This document shows, piece after piece, positions 53,958-62,818 of a stretch of 64,000 nt of DNA (its first letter is position 1; each line of letters opens with the position of its first letter). Location of the stretch: the NCBI GenBank assembly GCA_035622175.1, contig DASPVV010000121.1:19706-83705 (forward strand). The letters are read 5' to 3'. Position numbers and translations under genes: made by a program. The notes beneath the pieces were generated by a model that was not told the origin of the DNA, made no database searches, and saw nothing but the letters and a program-made list of their open reading frames with translations. Source of the DNA: JAFAGX01 sp035622175. Lineage in GTDB: Bacteria > Acidobacteriota > Terriglobia > Terriglobales > Acidobacteriaceae.

Positions 53958-56147
53958 GTGCGCTTTCGTCCGATGCTCAGTATTATCATCACCGTCTTCT
54001 GGTCCGTCGTTTTTGCAAGGCAGGTTGAATTGCCTCCATCCCCGCCGACCGTCAAACGGCCGGTCGTCGATGTATATCACGGAATAAAGGTCGCCGATGA
54101 TTATCGTTGGCTGGAGGATGGCAAGAATCCCGAGGTGATCGCCTGGACCGAGGCCCAAGATAAGCACGCCCGCGCACTTCTCGATCCGCTTCCTTTGCAC
54201 GCCGAGATCGGGCAATTTTTGAAGCGATTATCCAGTGAGCGCTCGCCGAGTTTCTACGATCTGAAGAATCAGCACGGTTTACTTTTTGGAATGAATTCAC
54301 AACCCGGTCAGCAACAGGACGTGCTGGTAATTCTGCGCTCCCCGAATGAGCTCGCTTCGAAACGCGTCCTAGTGGATCCCAATCACATCGATCCTAGTCA
54401 CTCTACAGCCATTCAGTTCTTTGTACCTAGCGTCGATGGCAGCAAGGTCGCCGTAAGTTTGGCAGAAGGCGGAAGCGAGGCGGGGACTCTGCATGTATTT
54501 GATGTTGCCACTGGCAACGAATTACCTGACCAGGAGGAGCGGATAACTGGGAACGGTGGAGGCAGCGTAGCCTGGAGCGCCGATGGTACCGGTTTCTACT
54601 ACACTCGCTACCCGCACGAGGGTGAGCGGCCGCCCCAAGACATGAATTTCTACGAAGAGGTTTATTTTCATAAGCTGGCTACGCCGGTGTCGCAAGACAG
54701 CTACGTGATCGGCAAGGATTTTCCCCGTATTGCTGAGATCAGCCTGGCAACTAGCGACGATGGTCGTTATCTGCTGCTTTCGGTCGAAAACGGAGACGGT
54801 GGGCAATACGAGCACTTTCTCAGCGACTCCTCCGAAAAATGGACGCAACTGACGCAGTTCTCTGATCAGATTATTTCTGTCGCATTCGGTCGCGATGCGC
54901 TTTACATGCTCTCGCGCGATCACGCGCCGCGCGGCAAACTGATGCGCGTGCCTCTGACCGACTTGGAGTTGAAGAACGCGGTCACTATCGTGCCGGAGAG
55001 TACGGCCGTGATTGAAGATTTCAGCTTCTCATTGTCGGGACTGCGGCCCGCCTTCGTCATTACTCCACAGCGATTATATGTGACTGAGTTGATCGGAGGC
55101 CCTACAGAAATCCATATCTTCGATCGCGATGGACGCCCGCTGGGAACGGTCCCGGCCGAACCGGTCTCCTCAATCGATGAGATCGTGCCCTCTCAAGGTG
55201 ACAACATTCTCTTCGAAAATATGAGCTGGGTTGATCCACCTGCCTGGTTTGGGTTCGACGCGACTTCCCATAAAACAACGATGACGACCTTGCGGGAGAC
55301 TTCGCCGGTGAGCTTTGCCGATGTCGAGGAAGCGCAGGAATTTGCGACCTCGAAAGACGGCACAAAACTTCCGTTGAATATCATTCACCGCAAGGGCAGC
55401 AAACTCGATGGTCAGAACCCAACTGTTTTGACCGGTTATGGCGGGTTCGGGCTGAGCCAGTCACCTTTCTTCGATCCTTCTTTATCGGCATGGCTCGACG
55501 CCGGCGGGGTGTTTGCCGTCGCCAATCTGCGCGGCGGCGGCGAATTTGGCGAGGACTGGCATCGCGCTGGCATGCTGGCCAGCAAGCAGAACGTCTTCGA
55601 CGATTTCATCGCATGTGCGGAGCATCTGATCGAAGCGGCGTATACGAACCCCGCCAAACTGGCCGTCGAGGGCGGTAGCAATGGCGGCTTGCTGATGGGT
55701 GCTGTGCTTACGCAACGGCCCGACCTGTTCCGGGTGGTCGTTTCTATCTCCGGCATTTATGACATGCTTCGGTCTGAAACCACGGAGAACGGCCAATTCA
55801 ATGTCACGGAATATGGTTCGGTAAGAAATCCTGAAGCGTTTAAAGCTCTCTATGCGTACTCGCCATACCAACATGTGAAGGATGGCACAAAATATCCCAG
55901 CATCTTATTCACTGTGGGCGAAAACGATCCTCGTGTGGATCCCTGGCATTCGCGGAAGATGATTGCGCGCTTGCAGGCTGCCAATGCTTCCCAGAATCCA
56001 ATTCTGCTCATCGGCTTTTCCAACGCAGGACACGGAGGAATTGGCTCTGCTGAAGACCAACGCATTGCCATGGAGACGTACTGGTCGGAATTCATTTATC
56101 AGCAGCTCGGCGTCAAATGGGTTAGCCCAGTTATGGAAGCGCAATAA
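53958..56147 (+). CDS. secreted prolyl oligopeptidase (S9A)
   Basis: The 729 residues carry a signal peptide (about 1-20). The propeller domain begins PPTVKRPVVDVYHGIKVADD and contains YRWLED, typical of prolyl oligopeptidases. The catalytic domain (about 450-729) has Ser in GGSNGGLLMGAVL, Asp in GENDPRVDPWHS and His in SNAGHGGIG. The start is GTG with AAGGAGG six bases upstream. It cleaves after proline in short peptides, complementing the DPP-IV-type enzyme 1.3 kb upstream. Confidence 0.92.
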   Translation: MRFRPMLSIIITVFWSVVFARQVELPPSPPTVKRPVVDVYHGIKVADDYRWLEDGKNPEVIAWTEAQDKHARALLDPLPLHAEIGQFLKRLSSERSPSFYDLKNQHGLLFGMNSQPGQQQDVLVILRSPNELASKRVLVDPNHIDPSHSTAIQFFVPSVDGSKVAVSLAEGGSEAGTLHVFDVATGNELPDQEERITGNGGGSVAWSADGTGFYYTRYPHEGERPPQDMNFYEEVYFHKLATPVSQDSYVIGKDFPRIAEISLATSDDGRYLLLSVENGDGGQYEHFLSDSSEKWTQLTQFSDQIISVAFGRDALYMLSRDHAPRGKLMRVPLTDLELKNAVTIVPESTAVIEDFSFSLSGLRPAFVITPQRLYVTELIGGPTEIHIFDRDGRPLGTVPAEPVSSIDEIVPSQGDNILFENMSWVDPPAWFGFDATSHKTTMTTLRETSPVSFADVEEAQEFATSKDGTKLPLNIIHRKGSKLDGQNPTVLTGYGGFGLSQSPFFDPSLSAWLDAGGVFAVANLRGGGEFGEDWHRAGMLASKQNVFDDFIACAEHLIEAAYTNPAKLAVEGGSNGGLLMGAVLTQRPDLFRVVVSISGIYDMLRSETTENGQFNVTEYGSVRNPEAFKALYAYSPYQHVKDGTKYPSILFTVGENDPRVDPWHSRKMIARLQAANASQNPILLIGFSNAGHGGIGSAEDQRIAMETYWSEFIYQQLGVKWVSPVMEAQ

Positions 56148-56254
56148 CTGGCGCGGTAAAGCTTGATCTTTGCGGACCTCATTTGGGAGCTGGTTGACTG
56201 CCGAGCGCCGCCGCGCGCTCGCGCAGAAACAAGCACCTTCAGCCTTCAGCAGAT

Positions 56255-56440
56255 TTAGCCGAAATCTCTGGCACCATCACGGTTGAAGTCTCCCGTGACT
56301 GCATAAGGATGGCAGTCAGCACTTGGCGTCCAGCTCCCACCATAGCCTGTTCTCATTTGCTGAATCTCATCGGAGCAATCGCAGTGTGCGTCTGTCGCCG
56401 CACGACACGTAGGATGTTGTGATAACTTTCGACGTTGCAT
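56255..56440 (-). pseudogene. fragment of an exported FG-GAP-type protein
   Basis: A minus-strand open stretch contains EIQQMRTGYGGSWTPSADCH and YAVTGDFNRDGARDFG, then TAA. GDFNRDGARDF is the core of an FG-GAP/VCBS propeller blade with its calcium-binding Asp/Asn. No signal peptide or full repeat set is present, so this is a scrap. Confidence 0.35.
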
Positions 56441-56454
56441 GTCCAGCCAAGAGT

Positions 56455-57360
56455 TCAAGCCACCAGCAAGATCTTCCCGACACCGCCCTTTTCCGCCGCT
56501 GCTTGAGCCTCGGCCGCTTCCCTGAGCGGCAGTTTCTGGCTAATCGGGATTACTAGCTTGCCATCTCGCACCGCTTCGGCCATGAACTCGAGCGTTTTCC
56601 CGTCGAATTTCGAGAATACTGGCACCACCGTGACAGATGCGTACTTCACAGCATTCCGCGGTGCCCCGACAACCGATGCATACACTCCTCCCGGCTTGAC
56701 CTTGGCGATCAGCCTCTCGGCGGTTCTTCCGCCGACCGTATCCGCCACCGCATCGAGCGGCGGAAGATTCGCAATCGCGGCGTCTTCGTCGGTTGCGACG
56801 ACTTGATCCCCGCCCACAGTCTTCGCCTCCTCCATTTGCCTCTGCAAAACCCCCGCGATCACAGTCGCCCCGCGTTCCTTCGCAGTGAATACCGCCGAAC
56901 GCCCGACATTTCCTACAGCACCTACGACCATCACCGTCTGACCCGCTTTGATTCCCGTAGCTGAAAGGAGCTGGTTGCCGGTCGTCGTCGCGAGCGGCAG
57001 CGCCGCCGCCTGGATCAAATCGAGCCCCTTGGGAACTTTCGCCAGAACCGCGGCTCTCACGACACAAAGTTCGGCGTAAGTATTGTCCGCCATCGCGAAC
57101 ACCTGGTCGCCGACGGAAAAGCCTTCGACTCCAGGCCCAATCTTGACAGCAGTCCCCGCAATGTCGACTCCTATCAGTCCTGGAAACTTGATGGGATAAA
57201 AATCCTTGGTTAGTCCAGCACGCCGCTTGTAGTCGATCGGATTCACGCTCGCGGCGGCGACCCGCACCAGCACCTCGCCCGGACCCGGAACCGGGTCAGG
57301 GTAGTCTTCGAACTTCAGTACTTCCGGACCGCCATACTCGTGGACAACGATTGCTTTCAT
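56455..57360 (-). CDS. zinc-independent quinone oxidoreductase-type dehydrogenase
   Basis: A medium-chain dehydrogenase/reductase of 301 residues without zinc ligands. It has MKAIVVHEYGGPEVLKFEDY, the substrate-domain VNPIDYKRRAG, and an NADPH-binding VMVVGAVGNVGRSAVFTAKE (the usual AxGxxG loop). It probably reduces quinones or other alpha,beta-unsaturated carbonyls with NADPH. It stands alone, and no regulator is adjacent. Confidence 0.88.
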   Translation of the reverse strand: MKAIVVHEYGGPEVLKFEDYPDPVPGPGEVLVRVAAASVNPIDYKRRAGLTKDFYPIKFPGLIGVDIAGTAVKIGPGVEGFSVGDQVFAMADNTYAELCVVRAAVLAKVPKGLDLIQAAALPLATTTGNQLLSATGIKAGQTVMVVGAVGNVGRSAVFTAKERGATVIAGVLQRQMEEAKTVGGDQVVATDEDAAIANLPPLDAVADTVGGRTAERLIAKVKPGGVYASVVGAPRNAVKYASVTVVPVFSKFDGKTLEFMAEAVRDGKLVIPISQKLPLREAAEAQAAAEKGGVGKILLVA

Positions 57361-57544
57361 ATTTCATCTCCTCGGATCGAATGGATTTTCTCTGAGCCTA
57401 ACCTTCACCAATATGACAGATATCTATGAGATTCTTCCACCCGAAGTGCGTGAGGTGGGGATCCACAAACTGTCCGCTCCCACCTCACGATGCGTTCGAC
57501 GGGTCGCTTGCATAGCAGGTTCGAGAACATGATCGGTCCATGGG

Positions 57545-57690
57545 TTGGTTGCAATGTGCTCAACCTGTTTCTGGCCTTAGCCGCCTCAGCGGAAGTTCCA
57601 TGAGCCACCACCAGGTGCTGGCCCGCCTTTATGGCGGTCCCGTAGCGTTCCTCTCTGTTCTCGACAATTATGCTGCCAACCGCAAACGGC
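57545..57690 (-). pseudogene. remnant of a DUF1269-like stress protein
   Basis: The minus strand reads VENREERYGTAIKAGQHLVV then AHGTSAEAAKARNRL, matching the C-terminal part of the intact protein at 41300-41848 (YEKTIKAGKYVLIAHGTPEE and following). The membrane part and N-terminus are gone. Confidence 0.45.
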
Positions 57691-57721
57691 GGTGTCGTTA
57701 GCAAATTCTCGCGCATCGAGA

Positions 57722-58141
57722 TTATGCGTCTATCCGTTCGACCCATTGAGCGCGCCCTGCGGGAGCCACGAATGGATCCGCAAAATACTGTGTTTCCCGC
57801 GCGACCTTGTCGCCCCTGAACTCCATGATGCTCACGGTGTAGGACGGTTTCCCGTCATATGTCAGGATGAATTCGGTGACCCACAGATCACCGCCGCCGA
57901 TGATTCGTTGGACAGTAAACCGCTTTTTGCTCGGCTGACTAGCGCGTTGGTTCTGTATGTTGCGTCGCCCGCGGGTTCGCTCGCCTGACTGCGGGTAGTC
58001 CAGCACCGCGTCCTCGTGATAGATGAGGTGCTCCGTTTCAAAATCGTTGGCATCAGACGCCGCCCAATGCTGATCCAATGCGGCACGGATCTCTTGATCT
58101 CGCACTCCAGGATACTCGTCCGTCGGTTGTTGATCGTTCAT
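57722..58141 (-). CDS. SnoaL-like / NTF2-like protein
   Basis: The 139 residues form a cone-shaped NTF2-like fold: IRAALDQHWAASDANDFETE, HLIYHEDAVLDYPQSGER, FTVQRIIGGGDLWVTEFILT and MEFRGDKVARETQYFADPF. Such proteins include polyketide cyclases, isomerases and many of unknown activity. PFVAPAGRAQWVER near the end is common in stand-alone members. It lies between the quinone oxidoreductase and the disulfide reductase on the same strand. Confidence 0.8.
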   Translation of the reverse strand: MNDQQPTDEYPGVRDQEIRAALDQHWAASDANDFETEHLIYHEDAVLDYPQSGERTRGRRNIQNQRASQPSKKRFTVQRIIGGGDLWVTEFILTYDGKPSYTVSIMEFRGDKVARETQYFADPFVAPAGRAQWVERIDA

Positions 58142-58346
58142 CTTGAGCCCTCAATTTGACAAGAATTTCAATGCTTTAGCGGAGTCGGGGCGTACGACTC
58201 CTCAAGTCGCGCTGTTCTTCGATCGCCGGCGAGCAAGCTCGACTTCTTCAGACATGGATCGTTGCCCATCCAAATTCAATCTTTCTCAGCCCGCTGCTCG
58301 CACTACGTCTTTCTTTCGATCTTGAGAGTGGTCGTGTTCTTCCCTT

Positions 58347-59720
58347 CTAGGCAAACGGCCCCAGTTTGGCGAAGATGGTCGGCAGATATTCCGCGACCGT
58401 CGGATGAATGTGCATGGCGCGCTGGATGACGGTATACGGCGCCTTCGCATACATCACGTCCAGCAGAACGTGAATTACTTCGTCGCCTCCGATTCCAAGA
58501 ATCGCAGCCCCCAGAATATGTTTCGTTTCTGCATCGACGCAGATTTTGATGAAACCTTGTGTCTCACCTTTTTCGTAAGCCCGGCTCACTTGACTCATAG
58601 AATATTTCGCAGCGAGGGCACGCCGTCCGGATTTCCGTATGTCTGCGTCCGTCATGCCGCATCGCCCCAGGGGCGGATCGATATAGAGCGCGTAGGCTTG
58701 GATTCGGTCGGAAACCCGGCGATGTTCAGCGTTAAAGAGATTGCCCGCAACAATCTCGTAGTCGTTGTAGGAAGTATGCGTAAAGGCGCCGCGGCCGTTG
58801 CAGTCCCCCAGTGCCCAGATGCCGGGCACGTTCGTTTGCAGTTGATCATCGACGATGATGTAGCCGCGGTGGTCGGTGGCAACCCCAGCCCGGTCCAAAC
58901 CCAAGTCGTTCGTGTTGGGGATACGTCCCACGGCCAGAAGAACGTGAGTACCCACTACTTCTGGCAGACCTTCTTCGCATGTGAGGCCGACGGCGACGCC
59001 GCCATCGCGTTTTGAGAGCGAGATACATTTCGCATTCAGCCGGATGTGTATGCCCTCAGCCTCCAGGATTTCGCGCACTGCTTGGGAAACATCTTCGTCC
59101 TCCCGTCCAATCAGGCGCGGTCCCATTTCCACAATCGTGACTTTGCTCCCGAAGCGGCGATAGATCTGAGCGAACTCCAGCCCGACATAACTTCCCCCGA
59201 CGATGATGAAATGCTCGGGCAAGAAATCGATGTCCATCATCGATGAGTTGGTGAGAAATGGGACATCATGAATCCCCGGCATGTCGGGAATGCGGGCCCG
59301 CCCGCCAACATTGATATAAATCTTGTCGGCTTGCAGAACTTCATCGTTGACCACGACAGCGTTCGCCGACTGAAGGCTGGCCTGACCCTGAATGACCGTA
59401 CAATTTGTCGTTCCTCGGAGCCATTCCTCCACTCCCTTGCTTGATCTCCCGGAGATTGCATCTTTGCGGGCTTTGACTCGCGTCATATCGACGCGCATAT
59501 CACCAATGGAGAAACCATATTCCGCACCTCGGCGGGCAACATGGATCGCATAGGCACTCGCCACGAGCGTCTTGGTCGGGGTGCATCCTGTATTCACGCA
59601 GGTGCCGCCAAATTTGTTGCGTTCGATAATAGCGACGGTTTTGCCGGCACCCGCAAACCGCGCCGCCAGGGACGGTCCCGCCTGGCCCGTCCCGATAATG
59701 ATTGCGTCAAAGTGCTTCAT
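58347..59720 (-). CDS. pyridine nucleotide-disulfide oxidoreductase (MerA/RclA-like)
   Basis: A flavoprotein of 457 residues. The FAD motif is AIIIGTGQAGPSLAARFAG, the redox pair is C41 and C46 in GGTCVNTGCTPTKT, the NAD(P)H motif is FIIVGGSYVGLEFAQIYRRF, and the second FAD motif is VPGIWALGDCNG. The C-terminal dimer domain has the His-Pro of MHIHPTVAEYLP. It lacks the N-terminal HMA domain and the C-terminal Cys pair of true mercuric reductases, so mercury reduction is unlikely. Copper or reactive-species defence (RclA type) is possible. Confidence 0.87.
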   Translation of the reverse strand: MKHFDAIIIGTGQAGPSLAARFAGAGKTVAIIERNKFGGTCVNTGCTPTKTLVASAYAIHVARRGAEYGFSIGDMRVDMTRVKARKDAISGRSSKGVEEWLRGTTNCTVIQGQASLQSANAVVVNDEVLQADKIYINVGGRARIPDMPGIHDVPFLTNSSMMDIDFLPEHFIIVGGSYVGLEFAQIYRRFGSKVTIVEMGPRLIGREDEDVSQAVREILEAEGIHIRLNAKCISLSKRDGGVAVGLTCEEGLPEVVGTHVLLAVGRIPNTNDLGLDRAGVATDHRGYIIVDDQLQTNVPGIWALGDCNGRGAFTHTSYNDYEIVAGNLFNAEHRRVSDRIQAYALYIDPPLGRCGMTDADIRKSGRRALAAKYSMSQVSRAYEKGETQGFIKICVDAETKHILGAAILGIGGDEVIHVLLDVMYAKAPYTVIQRAMHIHPTVAEYLPTIFAKLGPFA

Positions 59721-59977
59721 ATGAGAGACCGGGTGGTTGCAGTTTTCATAAGTGCTCCGACCAGCCCAACCTTAGATTAGGCCAGAATCACGAGGACGAG
59801 TCTATCGGACGAACGTATCGACCACCACCAAAGTATAGATTGGACATTTGGGCACAGAGTTGCGCGTACTTTCTTCCCCAGGGTCGGGCACTTCACTCAC
59901 CCTTTTGCCCTTTTGTGGGGTGAACCCCCAAATTGAGACACTTTACATTGGCACAGTTGCAGGGAAAGGAACTGCGA

Positions 59978-60097
59978 GTGGCAAAGCGAAGAGTGGGAAA
60001 GTATCCCGAGGCGTTCCGAAAAATGGCGGTCCGTTTCACAGAGTGGCAGTCGTGTTGGGAGGCGATCTCCTGTCGATTGAGTAGCGCGACAGCGTGA
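59978..60097 (+). mobile_element. truncated IS3-type transposase OrfA
   Basis: From GTG 59978 (AAGGA upstream) the frame encodes AKRRVGKYPEAFRKMAVRFT, the usual start of IS3-family OrfA helix-turn-helix proteins, but ends after 39 codons. No OrfB follows, so it is a fragment. Confidence 0.55.
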
Positions 60098-60239
60098 GGG
60101 CGCGGAGGCGGCGTAGTAGACGAAGCCTGTGGCGTTTGCCGAAGCAGAACTCATTTTCTCGAACCCCAAGTTCTTCGGACCAAATGCAAAATCAGCAAAT
60201 CAGCGGGTCAAGACTGCGTAGTACATTTTGAGACTTCCA

Positions 60240-60629
60240 TCAAAGGACATAGAGCGGAAGACGCACCAACTCTGCGATCCTGCTAAAATCCCGATCTAGA
60301 GTAAACAGCGTGGCGTCATGCTCTAAGGCAATGGATGCGATCAGAGCGTCTACCGTTGTAACGACCACGCCTTTCGCGCGGGCGGTTCGGAAAATCACCG
60401 CCGCTTCGCGATAGGTTTGATATCCGCTGGGTTCGAGCATGTCCCACTGCGAAAGATAGCGCTCGATGCGGCTGACATCGCGCTTCAGACCCTGCAACAC
60501 TTCCGTCACCACAATTCCGGCTAGCGCGAAGGGCTCTGCGTCAGCGATCATGCGGCGCAATTCGGCTCCGGCAGCGGAGGGGGAAGAACTCAGAAAATCG
60601 ATCCACACGGAACTATCCACCAAGATCAA
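60240..60629 (-). CDS. vapC: VapC-type PIN ribonuclease toxin
   Basis: The 129 residues have the four acidic PIN residues: Asp in ILVDSSVWIDFL, Glu in VVTEVLQGL, and Asp in TVDALIASIALEHDATL and FTLDRDF. Family members cut tRNA or rRNA. The start is TTG, overlapping the VapB stop as TTGA, so it is translationally coupled and normally held inactive by VapB. Confidence 0.88.
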   Translation of the reverse strand: MILVDSSVWIDFLSSSPSAAGAELRRMIADAEPFALAGIVVTEVLQGLKRDVSRIERYLSQWDMLEPSGYQTYREAAVIFRTARAKGVVVTTVDALIASIALEHDATLFTLDRDFSRIAELVRLPLYVL

Positions 60630-60823
60630 AGCCGGTTTCTCCGCATGGCCTTAGAATCAGCTTGCCAGATGCCACTACCGTAGTAGCGAAGAATGCCTTT
60701 GCGGCTTTCGGAACGGACCAGCAACTCCAAGGCCCTCTGAACGATCTGCCGCTTGCTTTTCAGGCGCGTGAGTCTTCTCGCCTTGCGCACCAGACTTTCA
60801 TCAATGTCGATGTTAGTCCGCAT
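60626..60823 (-). CDS. vapB: VapB-type antitoxin
   Basis: The 65 residues begin MRTNIDIDESLVRKARRLTR, typical of the VapB/DUF2191 group, with KSKRQIVQRALELLV as the second helix and a C-terminal toxin-binding tail (GSGIWQADSKAMRR). The longer open frame to 60955 is not coding-like, so the start is placed at 60823. It is the first gene of the vapBC pair. Confidence 0.83.
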   Translation of the reverse strand: MRTNIDIDESLVRKARRLTRLKSKRQIVQRALELLVRSESRKGILRYYGSGIWQADSKAMRRNRL

Positions 60824-61062
60824 TGCATGGATCATACACCATTTTCTGATATTTTTGTGCATCTTGTGGAGCTGGAGCGTGACACGGCTCAAACCCACAC
60901 TTCCCATTTGAATCTGAGCCCGAGGTTCATGATGGGGCTGGAAGCCTTGATTCATGCTGGTTTCAGCATGACCGAGACGCTGTGGAGGTCGACACCTAGT
61001 GGGTGAGACACAAAATCAGCCGTTGCCGCTCTTTCTTCGACCCCTCGTTACGAGTGGGTTTC

Positions 61063-61290
61063 CAGGGGTCGCGGGTCACCTTCGCTGGTGGCCTGATTCC
61101 GGCGCGAGGGAGACGAACGTCTCGGATTCAACGACCTCATCGGGCAGCACTTGACCGATTCTCAGGGGAAGAGGACTCTCCGCAGCGAGCAGTGCTGGAC
61201 ATGGACTCGACCGAGATGCCGGTCTATGGCCAGCAGGAGAACAGCGCCTACGACGGCCCCGGCGGACGGCGAGTGAAGCATGCACGGTAA
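61063..61290 (+). mobile_element. IS1380-type transposase remnant
   Basis: The plus frame contains VLDMDSTEMPVYGQQENSAY, the catalytic-region signature of IS1380-family transposases (usually DMDSTEIPVHGQQE). Upstream residues (GEEDSPQRA) are degenerate, and the frame ends shortly after. No terminal repeats or complete transposase remain. Confidence 0.6.
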
Positions 61291-61626
61291 CCCCGGGCTG
61301 CTCTTGGCGGAGGGGCATTTGAACCGACGGCGACGCGGGGCGATGCTGAGCCGGATCGCACTACTGCCGGTGCCAGCGGGATAGAGAGCTGATGGTCGAG
61401 TCTCGATTGAAGGTCCGTTCCACAGGAGTCTGGGCGAAAGGGGAGTGTTGCAAGACCAGGGGCAAAATCGAGCGCTCAGGATGGTTTCGGTGGAAGCAGC
61501 CAGACCGCCCGACTAACCCCGAGAGAAATCGTTTCACCATGTCGCAAACCGGCGAGTCGGTGTACAATCGTGCCGTTTTCGCGGTCAACAAAGGGGATTC
61601 CGGTTAAGGGGGTACTCCACTGCGTG

Positions 61627-62799
61627 ATGTGGGCGGTCAATCGCGCTCGCTTGACGCTTGCAACGATAGCTGCCCTGATGACCATGTCTTGGCCCGCGGC
61701 CTACATTCAGGGCCAAGGGCCAGCACAAACCCTCCCGCAAGTCTTCCCCGCTGATGTTCTACCCACGAACGACCTGCCCAATCCGTACACCACGATCGAC
61801 CACTTTGGAGTGCTCTACGACCGAGTATGGGGAGCAACGAGTGCTGTGGCGATCGATCGCGATGGCAAATCCGTCTGGGTCGGGGACCGCTGCGGAGCAA
61901 AACAGGCGCCTGCGGGAGTTTCAAATTTGAGCCCTTTTGCGACCGACAGTTGCGCCGGCTCAAACCTGGACCCCATTCTTAGGTTTGATCATCTTGGAAA
62001 GCTGAGCAAGCATTTTGGCGGCGGCATGTTCATTTTTCTGCACGGCATTTTCATTGACCAAGACGGAAACGTGTGGGTGGCCGACGAGCGCGCGGCAACT
62101 GCGCAAGAAATCGAGGAGTCTCCCGCAGCCAAAGGAAAAGGGCTGACAGTCGTCAAATTCAGTCCCGACGGCAAGGTCCTGATGACACTGGGAACACCGG
62201 GGGTGGGTGGTGATCCTCCCCACGCCTTCCAGGCGCCGACCAGTGTTGTGACCGCTCCCAACGGCGACATTTTCGTCGCGGACGGACACGGCGGTCCCGC
62301 CCCGGGATCGACGACTTCGCGCATCGTGAAGTTCGACCGCAACGGGAAATTCATCAAAACTTTCGGTACGCTCGGTCACGGGCCGGGGCAGCTATATCAC
62401 CCTCACAGCTTGGCCATCGATTCCGCAGGACGCCTGTACGTCGCCGACCGGTCGAACTTTCGCATCGCGATTTTCGATCAGGACGGCAACTGGATTGACG
62501 CGTGGTACCAATTCGGCAGGCCGAGCGGCGTCTCCATCGACAAAGATGACGTGATCTACGTCGGGGATTCCGAATCCAACGCGGTCCAAGCTCACGATGG
62601 CTGGGAACGGGGGATTCGCATTGGGAATGTCAAAGACGGCAAGGTCCGGTATTTCATTCCCGACACTCGAAGAGGGAAGGTCAGCAGCGGGAGCGGTCCG
62701 GAGGGCGTTACGGTGGATGATCAAGGCAACGTGTACGGGGCGCAGGTCGGCCAGCAAGATGTTGTGAAATACATTCCCTACAACCCCGACCATCCCTAA
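61627..62799 (+). CDS. exported NHL-repeat beta-propeller protein 1
   Basis: The protein has about 390 residues: a signal peptide (NRARLTLATIAALMTMSWPA) and then a six-bladed propeller with NHL-type repeats, such as FIDQDGNVWVADERA, APNGDIFVADGHGG, IDSAGRLYVADRSNFRIAIF and VDDQGNVYGAQVGQQDVVKY. It resembles the peptidyl-alpha-hydroxyglycine lyase/6-bladed propeller group, but activity is not shown. The ATG at 61627 follows a GTG; AAGGGGGT lies about 12-15 bases upstream. The next gene, a relative, starts 19 bases later. Confidence 0.82.
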   Translation: MWAVNRARLTLATIAALMTMSWPAAYIQGQGPAQTLPQVFPADVLPTNDLPNPYTTIDHFGVLYDRVWGATSAVAIDRDGKSVWVGDRCGAKQAPAGVSNLSPFATDSCAGSNLDPILRFDHLGKLSKHFGGGMFIFLHGIFIDQDGNVWVADERAATAQEIEESPAAKGKGLTVVKFSPDGKVLMTLGTPGVGGDPPHAFQAPTSVVTAPNGDIFVADGHGGPAPGSTTSRIVKFDRNGKFIKTFGTLGHGPGQLYHPHSLAIDSAGRLYVADRSNFRIAIFDQDGNWIDAWYQFGRPSGVSIDKDDVIYVGDSESNAVQAHDGWERGIRIGNVKDGKVRYFIPDTRRGKVSSGSGPEGVTVDDQGNVYGAQVGQQDVVKYIPYNPDHP

Positions 62800-62818
62800 G
62801 GATCCATAGGAGCCCAGG

